37,553 nt of DNA from Planctomycetaceae bacterium (GTDB lineage: Bacteria; Planctomycetota; Planctomycetia; Planctomycetales; Planctomycetaceae): assembly GCA_024742875.1 (NCBI GenBank), contig JANSXP010000069.1, positions 1 through 37,553 of the forward strand, written 5' to 3'. Positions within the stretch are counted from its first letter, which is position 1; each line of letters begins with the position of its first letter. Under the pieces are notes generated by a model, which saw only the letters and a program-made list of their open reading frames with translations, was not told where the DNA came from and searched no databases. Position numbers and translations under genes: made by a program. This document shows, piece by piece, positions 30,041 through 37,553 of this stretch.

Positions 30041-31177
30041 CTAGTAACGCAATTCCAATGCCACGGACGGTCCGCTAAGCCCCAGATTGGTGCCGATGCC
30101 GTAGACATCGTCCGAGATGGTTTCATTCAGCCAGAACTGCGTTTCCCATACGGCCCGCACTTCCATCATCATGCTGTCGTTGAACACAGGCCGACTCCAC
30201 GCGAGCCCGAGCTGGTTCTCCAGGGCAAAGGCGATCTCATCCTCAACGCCACCGATCGCCAGCCCGCGAGCGGGATGCGTGTTGTGAATCTCGCCCAGCA
30301 GCAGACCGCCGCGGAAGTTGGCCAGCAAAGAGAACGGACTGTTGCCCAACTGACGCCGACCATTCAAAGAGAACGTGGGACCGATGCCCTTGTAGGTCAG
30401 CCGACCGGGAAACGTGACCACACCATCGCCCGTGATGGCAAACTGCCCCCAGCGAATCCCGGCCCCCATGTCCAGGTCCCAGCGGCGAAAGCGTTCCCGC
30501 AGCGTGACTTCTGCTTCCAGAGAATCCAGCTTCACACCAAATCCGCCGCCGCCAAATACGTTGGCCAGATCGGCACCATGATTGAAACCCGTGTATCGCA
30601 CCTGCAGCCCCAAACCCGTTTCATCACGCAGGCCCAGCATAAATCGGGTGGCTGTGCCGTAAGACGGATCGATCCATTTACCGCCCGTGGATGTGGAACT
30701 GCTGCGGGCACCGCTCAGATACGGTCGCAGAAAACTGACTTCTGTAGCAAAGTAAACATCGCCATAGGATCGCTGATCCAGCTGAGCATGCAGATCATCC
30801 AACAGATGATTCTGACGGCGGTACTGCAGCTGTCCGACCAGACTTTCCAGGTGCGCGATCCGCTGTTCGAGTGAGGCCTCGCCACTGGCGCTGACCGTCT
30901 GCACAACGCTGGACGTCGACGGCGTTTCCATGAAGGTGTCGATTGTTGCCAGACGGTCCAGCTCGTCAGACGCGCCGGCCTCACTGGCGATTTCTGCAAA
31001 CGCGGGAACCGGCGCGGGCGTGTCGGCCGGCAGCGCGGCCAGCTGCAGCAGCACAGGCGATGGGCCGTCTTCCTGCGTCTCATCGTCTGCCGAGAGTCGC
31101 TGACCGGTGAACGAGGCTCCCAGGATCAACACGGCCAGAGTGCCGCGAATTTTGAGGCTGACTTCCATGCCCATCAT
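30041..31177 (-). CDS. Outer-membrane beta-barrel porin (Legionella-OMP/Lpg1974-like)
   Basis: A 378-residue exported protein. Residues about 8-30 form a signal peptide (GTLAVLILGASFTGQRLSA). A coiled-coil region EASLEQRIAHLESLVGQLQ (about 99-117) resembles the periplasmic anchoring coil of porins in this phylum. The barrel follows from about 140: YFATEVSFLRPYLSG, RFMLGLRDETGLGLQVRY, FSLNGRRQLGNSPFSLL and a final VALELRY with an aromatic last residue, the usual OMP insertion signal. It was probably assigned to the Lpg1974-type pore family by others; I recognise it by layout. Transcribed in the same direction as the RTX gene 421 bases upstream. Confidence 0.7.
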   Translation of the reverse strand: MMGMEVSLKIRGTLAVLILGASFTGQRLSADDETQEDGPSPVLLQLAALPADTPAPVPAFAEIASEAGASDELDRLATIDTFMETPSTSSVVQTVSASGEASLEQRIAHLESLVGQLQYRRQNHLLDDLHAQLDQRSYGDVYFATEVSFLRPYLSGARSSSTSTGGKWIDPSYGTATRFMLGLRDETGLGLQVRYTGFNHGADLANVFGGGGFGVKLDSLEAEVTLRERFRRWDLDMGAGIRWGQFAITGDGVVTFPGRLTYKGIGPTFSLNGRRQLGNSPFSLLANFRGGLLLGEIHNTHPARGLAIGGVEDEIAFALENQLGLAWSRPVFNDSMMMEVRAVWETQFWLNETISDDVYGIGTNLGLSGPSVALELRY

Positions 31178-31306
31178 GCAGAGCTTCCCCGCTCAAAAAC
31201 CAACATCCATTGGCTTTGAGTCGTTCCGTTTTGATTGCTGTTTTCCCGTCCCTGGTGGGAACGGACTCCAACACTCTCCATCGGCGCCCCTCGAAACACG
31301 CACCCA

Positions 31307-31331
31307 GGCCGTTTCGGCCGATTTAGCCGAA
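31307..31331 (-). promoter_or_regulatory. Two mutually exclusive hairpins upstream of the porin gene
   Basis: GGCCG/CGGCC with a 3-base loop (31307-31319) and TTCGGC/GCCGAA with a 7-base loop (31313-31331) share the bases 31313-31319. They lie about 130-155 bases before the porin start. They could be a leader switch or a dyad operator. Confidence 0.35.
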
Positions 31332-31544
31332 GGGAGAACCCCCGCACAACTCGTAAGCTCTGCGCACGTCAACAGGAACCGCCTGATTGTTCCGTTCGGT
31401 CCGGTGGCTCGTGTGACTCCAGCAATACGGTGCGTTTGCTACCGATTACCCCGACTTTTCGGCTTGGGTAAACCCTGCCACCTACAGCATGAGATCCCCC
31501 CAGGCGACTGTCGACATCTCCCGGCCGCAGCGCGGGTCCGCCGT

Positions 31545-31578
31545 GGTTTCGGTCCGCCAGATGGACGGACCGGAAACC
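31545..31578 (-). terminator. Hairpin downstream of the RTX gene
   Basis: On the minus strand a stem of 12 bp with one bulged base (31545-31556 with 31566-31578) lies 21-54 bases after the RTX stop codon. No U-tract follows, so it may act with Rho or protect the transcript end. Confidence 0.45.
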
Positions 31579-31598
31579 AGATGCTGTTCATAGAACGG

Positions 31599-34500
31599 CT
31601 ATCGCTGGAATCGTTCATCCAACAGCCAGCCGCGGAATTCATCATCCCCAAACAGACCGGAAATCGCCTCTCCTTTTGACAGCGACCAGTTATTGACCGT
31701 CTGATTGCGACGCTGCTCAGCGGTGGCGGGGGCGGCCATGTTGGACGCCAGAGCTCCGTCTTCGCTGCCGGACGCCAGGCTGCCCACCGCTTCAATGCGA
31801 ATCGCATCCGCAATCACAAACTGGTTGGCGTCGTTGGACAGCGTCACCACCAACTCGTTGCCGGTGATCGTAACCGTGGCCAGGTCTTTCCAGCGGGTGC
31901 CTTCGTCCACGCGATCATCCGGCACACGCTCCTGATTCACGCGTACTTCTTCCACCTGCGTGGCTCCATCAAAAATGCGGTAAGGGGCGTTGCTGGCGCG
32001 ATTCACATGAGCGACCCATGAGGCCGACACCCGATACACGCCGGGAGCCACGTTGAACGTCCACGTGGATTTGGCACTGCCGTTGCCGGGTGCCGCATAG
32101 CCCAGATCGTTGCCATGACCGGCAGCAAACGACGTGAAGCCATTCTGCGTGTGGTCGGCATCGCCGTTGTCCACAATCTGCACGGCCGGCCCGTCGGGAG
32201 CCACCGGTGGCGGTGACGGCGGAGTCGGATTCTCCGGAGCGTCCACGTCAATGCCCTCGATGCGAATGGCGTCCGCCACCACAAATTCGTTGGCATCGTT
32301 GGTCAGCGTCACCGTCAGCGATGTGCCTGTGACAGTCACGGTTGCCAGATCCTCCCAGCTGGAGCCGGCAGCCGTGCGATCATCGGGCGCTGTTTCCTGA
32401 CTGATGCGGGATTCTGTCAGCAGTGTGCTGCCATCGTAGATTCGGAACGGCGCGTTCGACGCGCGGTTGGCGTGAGCCACCCACGTCGCCGACACCCGAT
32501 ACGTGCCAGGAGCGACGCTAAAGGTCCACGTTGATTTGGCACTGCCATTGCCCGCCGCGGCGTACTCCAGATCGCTGCCAAATCCGGCGGCGAACTTCGT
32601 GAAGCCATTGGACGAATGTCCGGTGTCACCATTGTCCACAATCTGCACGACAGGCACGTTTGGTGGCGGATCTGCGGGCGGATCTGCGGGCGGATCGGAC
32701 GGTGGGTCCGACGGAGGATCGGATGGTGGTGCCGGCGTGCTGCCGACTGACTCAATCCGAACCGCATCAGCGATCACAAAACCGTCCGCATCGTTGGCCA
32801 GCGTCACCACCAGCGTCGTGCCGGTTACGGTGACGGTACCAACGTCCTCCCAGCTGCCGCCATCAGATGTGCTGTCATCCGGCGCGGTCTTCTGACTGAT
32901 GAGGTGTTCGCTCAGCAGTGTGGTGCCGTCAAACAGGCGGAACGGCGCGTTGGACGCTCGGTTGGCATGAGCCACCCATGTGGCCGACACCCTGTAGGTG
33001 CCTGGCTGCACGTGGAATGTCCAGGTGGACTTCGCACTGCCATTGCCTGCGGCTGCATACTCCAGATCGTTCTCAAAGCCGGTTGCAAATCGTGTGAAGC
33101 CGGAGCTGGAATGCTGCGTGTCACCGTTGTCAATTATCTGCACAGCGGGCGGATCAGACGGACCAGGGTCCGCAGAAGGTCCCGGGTCACTGGTCGGTGG
33201 ATCAGCCGGCGGAGCAGGAGTTCCGGCCGTGGTGGATTCCACCTTGATGGCGTCGGCAATCACAAACTGATTGGCATCATTGGCCAGTTCCACCCGCAGC
33301 GAACTGCCACTGATGTTGACGGTGGTCAGATTCTTCCAGCCTGTGCCGCCACTGTCGGTCTCATCATTCGGAGTCTGCTCCTGATTGACGCGTACTTCGG
33401 CCAGCATCGTACTGCCGTCGTAGATGCGGTACGGCGCGTCGCTGGCACGATTGGCATGGGACAGCCATGTGGCGGAGATTTTGTACTCGCCCGGCTCGAC
33501 ATCAAACTCCCACATCGATTTGGCCGCACCGCTGCCAGCGGCCGCATAGCCCAGGTCATTTTCATAACCGGCCGCGAAGTTCGTGAATCCGGTACTGGTA
33601 TGTCCGGTGTCTCCGTTGTCGATGATCTGAGAGAAAGGAGCCGCCGGAGAGGACGGCACAAACCCGCCATCGAGAGACTCCGGACCACCCAGCGTGTTGA
33701 AGTCCGTGTTCGGGGCCACGTGCTGCCCGCGGGCATTCGGATCCCGCACACCGGCCGTCTGATCGGCCAGCAGCTGATCGACGTCGGTCAGTGCCAGCTC
33801 GCCAAACGGCTCTTCGCCGGCAAATTGCGGATCCGCTCCTTCGGCGTAGCCCAGACTTTCGATGAAATCGTATATGGCAGGCGTGACGTGCCCAATAATC
33901 GTCTGCGGCGCGACCGGATTGCCGTCTGGCTCGAACAGCTGACTAATTGGGAACACGTATGTGTTGTAGGTCTTGGTCCAGTCGAACGCCCGATCGGCTC
34001 CCGTGTTGCCAATCAGCACATCGCGATCGGTGCCACCAAACATAAAGTCGGCATCGTGGAACGGTGCCACGTCCGGCACATTGTTCAATCCACCATTGGT
34101 GTCATGGTTATCGTCGCCGTTGAGCAGGTCATTACCGCGACCACCAAACAGGCGGTCGTTCATGGTACCACCCACCAGCCAGTCATGGCCATTGCCACCA
34201 AAGATGCGGTCCTTGCCGTCATCCACCTTGTTGCCGGAGCCATCGGTGGCATCAAAGTTCAGGAAGAAGTTGTCAATGCGGGCCAGCGCGTCGTTTTCGT
34301 TGAAGTCCGCAAAGCGTCCTGTGTCCTCTTCATAGGCCAGAGGCGGAACGTCAGTCTGCGGATCTGTGTTGTAAAACGCGGCCGTGGCTTCGGCTCCGGA
34401 AATGCCGTCGTTGCCGGCTCCCCCGTGCAGGAAGTCGTCTTCACCGCCGCCGTAGATCACATCGTTGCCGCCGTCTGCAAACGCATCCAGCGCGGCTTCC

Positions 34501-37500
34501 TTGTGCAGCTGACCGGTAATGTGCACGTACGCGCCAGTGTATGAGTTGCCACGTGGCACCAGCAGTTCCTGAGCGTGGGCCACATCAACGCGATACAGGA
34601 ACTCGGTCAGACCGTTGCGACTGGTGGCAATGCGACCATCGTCACCCAGCACGCCGTCCACACCCCGACCACCATAGATGCGGTCATGGCCAACGCCGCC
34701 GATCAGATCGTCATCCTGACCGTGACCAAACAGCACGTCGTTGCCACGCATGCCCCAGATGGCGTCATCACCGGACTCTCCAAGAATCAGGTCATCGCCG
34801 CCGATTCCGAAGCCCGGTTTGCCGGCCGTGTAGTCCAGATGCTGCACGGCTCGCGGGATCACGGTCGCCGTGGAGCTGTAATCGTCGTAGCTGAAGCTCA
34901 GGTATCCGGCGGAATTCACCAGACGATAAATATTGCCGTTGTCGCCAATGATGTAATCGGCATCGCGGGCATGTCCTTCCGCTGACGTATCGCCTTCATG
35001 ATTGCGGGCGATTTGAGTTCCCGAACCGCCGTAAATCGTATCCGCCCCATCCGGACGCTGGTCCACATCCGTCAGACTGCTCATGGTGGAGCTGCCGCCA
35101 ATCAAATCGTCCTGGCCCAGGTTACCAAAGATCAGGTCATCGCCGCCGTTACCTTCCACGTAGTCGTCACCATCACGGCCGACGCCTGCGAAGTCATCAG
35201 TGGAGACCAGCGTATTGCGAATGTCATTCGTCACGCCACCGGCATCATCGAGCAGATTGCCGTCACCCAGAATCGCGTCGTCACCCAGCTGGCCGAAGAT
35301 CAGGTCATCTTCGGCACCACCGGCAATCTGATCGCCGCCAAACGTGGCCGCATCCGGCGTGCTGCTCTGATCGAACAGCTCCACATCTCGCTTCGGTACA
35401 GCATTCGGATCTTCGCTGGCGTCACCTGAGACATTCGCCGCTCCGTCGTCTTTGTAGATCGCCGCTCCCACCAGACTGCGGAATCGCGGATCCGTCGTAC
35501 GGGGATTGCGGAAGATGGTCGCATTGTCACCGGCCACCACGTCATACCCCGCGCCGGCATCGATCAGATCGGCCCCATCATGTCCGGCCGCCACAGTGTG
35601 ACCGCCAATCACGTCGTCATTGTCGTCGCCGCTGTTGATGATGTCTCCGCCCTGACCGCCAACCGCAATGTCGTCGCCCGCGCCAGTCAGCAGGATGTCG
35701 TCCCCACCCAGATCGGAAGTCTGTGTGGCAATCGACGTAAAGGCGAATGCATCCGCCAGGCCATTGAGCGGCAACTGCGTCAGGTCCACCACACCATCAA
35801 TCTGGCCATGGTCACCAAACACCAGATCCGCACCGGCACCGGACGTCACGTGGTCTTCACGCGTGCCCGCGACAATCAGGTCATTGCCGGCCCCCGTGAC
35901 CACCACGTCGTCATCGCCAATCGTCACGTCCAGTGATCGCAGCAGCGTCATCGTGCCGGCGGCGTCGATTTCTGTGCGACCATTGTCACCCAGAACCACG
36001 TTGTTGCCGTCAGCAATCGTAATGCGATCCTGATCAGAGCCACCAAAGACCACGTCGTTATCAACACCACTGGTAATCACGTCCCGACCGCCGTTTTCCG
36101 GCGAGGTCGTGGTCAAAGTTCGCAGCTGTCCGGCCGCGTCAATGGTCGCGGACGCATTATCGCCAGCCACAAAGTTCTCACCATTGCTCACGGCGATGTT
36201 GTCATTCCCAACACCACCAAAGACCAGATCCTGATCCACACCGGTGGTGATACTGTCGTCGCCGCCTTCGCTTTCGGCCGTACTCAGCAGCGTCAGAATC
36301 TGACCGGCCGCATTGAATGTGGCCTTCGCGCTGTCACCGGCCGCCGTATTGAAGCCGTTGCCCAGTGAAATCGTGTCACCGGCAAATCCGCCAAACGCGA
36401 CATCCAGTCCGTTGCCGGCCACAATGACATCGGCATCACCGACGCTGGTCGCAATGGACTCGATGTCCAGCCACTGGCCGCTGCCGTCAAACACAAAGCG
36501 AGCATGATCGCCCATCGCCGCGTTGGTGCCGTGCCCCACGTCGATGTCGTCTTTGCCGAAGCCACCGATGGCGATATCGCGACCATTGCCCGTGCGAATC
36601 AGATCGTCACCGCCCACGGAAAAGTCCGTGCTTTCGATCACCAGGTACTGACCGGCCGCATTCAGGGTGGCAAAGCCGTTGTCGCCGACCACCACATTGT
36701 CGCCTTCGCCACCGCGAAGTTCGTCTTCTCCCTGACCGCCGAACACAAAGTCGTTACCGGCACCGGTCGTCACGGTATCGTTACCGCCATGTGTGACGTC
36801 AATGGTCTCCAAACGTCGCACCTGACCGGCATCGTCGACGTCAAAGGCACCGTTATCGCCAATCACAAAGTTGTGACCGCCGACAATGCGGATCACATCG
36901 CCGGCCAGGCCACCGAGAACAATGTCGTTGCCACTGCCGGCGTCAATCTCGTCCACATCACCCACGGATGGGGCAATCGTCACAATGCGATTCCACTGCC
37001 CCACGCCGTTGAACATAAACTGAGCGTGGTCACCGACGGCCGCATTATCGCCTTCGCCCACGTCGATGTCGTCCTGACCAAAACCGCCGATGGCGATATC
37101 ACGCCCCGTGCCGGTCGTGATCTGGTCATCACCGCCAATGGCGAAGTCCGTACTTTCAATCGTCAGATACTGACCGGCGGCATTCAGTGTGACGAAGCCG
37201 TTGTCACCGACGACCACGTTATCGCCGTTGCCCGCGTTGATGGCATCGATCGCCTGACCACCAAAGATGAAGTCCCGGCCGGCTCCCGTGTTGACAGTGT
37301 CATTTCCGCCGTGTGACGGATCAACGGTTTCCACGCGACGCACCTGACCGGCCGCATCCACGTCAAATGCTCCGTTGTCGCCCACCACAAAGTTGTCACC
37401 GCCAACCACATTGATCGTATCGCCCGCCAGACCGCCCAGCACGATGTCATTGCCGCTGCCGGCATCGATCGTGTCGTCATCGCCAATGGCTGGAGCCACT

Positions 37501-37553
37501 GTGGCGATCGTTCGCCACTGCCCCAGACCGTCAAAGACAAACTGAGCGTGGTC
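31599..37553 (-). CDS. Giant RTX-type surface protein with tandem golvesin-like domains (5' end outside window)
   Basis: The minus frame is open from the right edge to a stop at 31599: 1984 residues, N-terminus missing. Residues 1 to about 540 are nine 58-residue repeats with IGGDD-I-TG-G-D, GG-G-D-I and GDNG cores. About 540-1180 hold calcium-binding RTX nonapeptides (GGAGNDGIS, GGRGNDLLNGDD) and end in a region I associate with such giant proteins (DRDVLIGNTGADRAFDWTKT, then YNTYVFPISQLFE). The C-terminal third has four about 130-residue modules (IIDNGDTGH, SATWVAHANRASNAPFRI, NDANQFVIADAIRIE) matching the golvesin C-terminal/xanthan-lyase-like type, joined by Pro/Asp linkers. The tail ends LFGDDEFRGWLLDERFQR. 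It is probably secreted, calcium-stabilised, and may bind polysaccharide or mediate adhesion. No secretion genes are in view. Confidence 0.9.
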   Translation of the reverse strand, partial: DHAQFVFDGLGQWRTIATVAPAIGDDDTIDAGSGNDIVLGGLAGDTINVVGGDNFVVGDNGAFDVDAAGQVRRVETVDPSHGGNDTVNTGAGRDFIFGGQAIDAINAGNGDNVVVGDNGFVTLNAAGQYLTIESTDFAIGGDDQITTGTGRDIAIGGFGQDDIDVGEGDNAAVGDHAQFMFNGVGQWNRIVTIAPSVGDVDEIDAGSGNDIVLGGLAGDVIRIVGGHNFVIGDNGAFDVDDAGQVRRLETIDVTHGGNDTVTTGAGNDFVFGGQGEDELRGGEGDNVVVGDNGFATLNAAGQYLVIESTDFSVGGDDLIRTGNGRDIAIGGFGKDDIDVGHGTNAAMGDHARFVFDGSGQWLDIESIATSVGDADVIVAGNGLDVAFGGFAGDTISLGNGFNTAAGDSAKATFNAAGQILTLLSTAESEGGDDSITTGVDQDLVFGGVGNDNIAVSNGENFVAGDNASATIDAAGQLRTLTTTSPENGGRDVITSGVDNDVVFGGSDQDRITIADGNNVVLGDNGRTEIDAAGTMTLLRSLDVTIGDDDVVVTGAGNDLIVAGTREDHVTSGAGADLVFGDHGQIDGVVDLTQLPLNGLADAFAFTSIATQTSDLGGDDILLTGAGDDIAVGGQGGDIINSGDDNDDVIGGHTVAAGHDGADLIDAGAGYDVVAGDNATIFRNPRTTDPRFRSLVGAAIYKDDGAANVSGDASEDPNAVPKRDVELFDQSSTPDAATFGGDQIAGGAEDDLIFGQLGDDAILGDGNLLDDAGGVTNDIRNTLVSTDDFAGVGRDGDDYVEGNGGDDLIFGNLGQDDLIGGSSTMSSLTDVDQRPDGADTIYGGSGTQIARNHEGDTSAEGHARDADYIIGDNGNIYRLVNSAGYLSFSYDDYSSTATVIPRAVQHLDYTAGKPGFGIGGDDLILGESGDDAIWGMRGNDVLFGHGQDDDLIGGVGHDRIYGGRGVDGVLGDDGRIATSRNGLTEFLYRVDVAHAQELLVPRGNSYTGAYVHITGQLHKEAALDAFADGGNDVIYGGGEDDFLHGGAGNDGISGAEATAAFYNTDPQTDVPPLAYEEDTGRFADFNENDALARIDNFFLNFDATDGSGNKVDDGKDRIFGGNGHDWLVGGTMNDRLFGGRGNDLLNGDDNHDTNGGLNNVPDVAPFHDADFMFGGTDRDVLIGNTGADRAFDWTKTYNTYVFPISQLFEPDGNPVAPQTIIGHVTPAIYDFIESLGYAEGADPQFAGEEPFGELALTDVDQLLADQTAGVRDPNARGQHVAPNTDFNTLGGPESLDGGFVPSSPAAPFSQIIDNGDTGHTSTGFTNFAAGYENDLGYAAAGSGAAKSMWEFDVEPGEYKISATWLSHANRASDAPYRIYDGSTMLAEVRVNQEQTPNDETDSGGTGWKNLTTVNISGSSLRVELANDANQFVIADAIKVESTTAGTPAPPADPPTSDPGPSADPGPSDPPAVQIIDNGDTQHSSSGFTRFATGFENDLEYAAAGNGSAKSTWTFHVQPGTYRVSATWVAHANRASNAPFRLFDGTTLLSEHLISQKTAPDDSTSDGGSWEDVGTVTVTGTTLVVTLANDADGFVIADAVRIESVGSTPAPPSDPPSDPPSDPPADPPADPPPNVPVVQIVDNGDTGHSSNGFTKFAAGFGSDLEYAAAGNGSAKSTWTFSVAPGTYRVSATWVAHANRASNAPFRIYDGSTLLTESRISQETAPDDRTAAGSSWEDLATVTVTGTSLTVTLTNDANEFVVADAIRIEGIDVDAPENPTPPSPPPVAPDGPAVQIVDNGDADHTQNGFTSFAAGHGNDLGYAAPGNGSAKSTWTFNVAPGVYRVSASWVAHVNRASNAPYRIFDGATQVEEVRVNQERVPDDRVDEGTRWKDLATVTITGNELVVTLSNDANQFVIADAIRIEAVGSLASGSEDGALASNMAAPATAEQRRNQTVNNWSLSKGEAISGLFGDDEFRGWLLDERFQR
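31791..33640 (-). repeat. Four tandem golvesin-like domain repeats with Pro-rich linkers
   Basis: In protein order the modules are at about 33640-33231, 33150-32742, 32656-32250 and 32185-31791. Each starts QI(I/V)DNGD and ends with a D-A-I/V-R/K-I/V-E strand. The linker at about 32656-32740 contains DPPS/DPPA five times. Confidence 0.85.
35930..37553 (-). repeat. Array of 174-bp (58-residue) repeats with a 522-bp three-unit period
   Basis: Equivalent points in the DHAQF/DHARF repeats end at 37553, 37031 and 36509, exactly 522 bp apart each time. Within each 522 bp three different 174-bp units follow: GAFDVD-AGQVRR, GF-TLNAAGQYL, and DHA-F-F-G-GQW. Three further, more divergent units complete the array. 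Confidence 0.88.

Larger units (their letters stand above)
31178..31598. other. Intergenic region between the RTX gene and the porin gene
   Basis: It should contain the RTX 3' untranslated end and the porin promoter. It holds the hairpin at 31545-31578 and a pair of competing hairpins at 31307-31331. No gene is seen. Confidence 0.55.

Noticed and set aside
32904-34544. Plus-strand open frame of 546 codons
   Set aside because: Antisense to the RTX/golvesin gene and a by-product of its repeats.
35930-37553. Regular repeats that could be mistaken for a CRISPR array or satellite
   Set aside because: The period is 174 bp, fully in frame, with conserved Gly/Asp codons; it is a protein repeat.

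Overview
The window looks like chromosomal DNA of a high-GC planctomycete (Planctomycetaceae-like). The evidence is a sugar-dehydrogenase protein ending in a Pirellula/Verrucomicrobium-type heme-binding region, a BshC-like 'TGHQP' protein of the type I know from this phylum, a Legionella-OMP-like porin, a giant RTX/golvesin-type surface protein, and a remnant of a SatD-DUF3307 gene pair. No rRNA, IS element, prophage or CRISPR array is visible. One tRNA-Ser(GGA) gene is present. Layout, left to right: 1-7 kb holds housekeeping genes: rsfS (minus), an enoyl reductase-like MDR protein (plus), a three-heme sugar dehydrogenase-like exported protein (minus) and cysS (plus). 7-8.2 kb holds an exported cyclase-family hydrolase and tRNA-Ser with a clear intrinsic terminator. 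8.2-10.4 kb is an accessory patch: one unknown gene of clearly lower GC, then collapsed remains of a satD gene and a DUF3307 membrane-protein gene. 10.4-13.1 kb is a molybdopterin oxidoreductase (FdhF/YdeP type) followed one base later by mobB. 13.1-13.9 kb has a long leader with hairpins, a 62-residue small protein and a short tRNA-Leu-like fragment. 13.9-18.2 kb encodes a GT4 glycosyltransferase and an AddB/RecB-like PD-(D/E)XK nuclease. 18.4-21.6 kb is gcvP with a small conserved gene behind it. 22.0-24.25 kb is a large membrane-anchored protein with a PEGA-like start. 24.46-28.4 kb is the most interesting block. A single-cysteine Rrf2 regulator has a good promoter and a 23-bp dyad just before its start codon. 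A second copy of that dyad lies upstream of the next gene, a TIM-barrel amidohydrolase. A DinB-fold protein and a BshC-like protein follow on the same strand. I read this as a small regulon for handling a reactive or thiol-linked metabolite; that is inference. 28.7-31.2 kb has two small membrane proteins and an outer-membrane porin. From 31.6 kb to the right edge runs one giant open frame on the minus strand, cut by the window. In protein order it carries nine 58-residue glycine/aspartate repeats (six of them forming two copies of a 522-bp three-unit repeat), classical RTX nonapeptides, and four golvesin-type domains joined by proline-rich linkers. Functions were assigned by reading motifs only; no database search was run.
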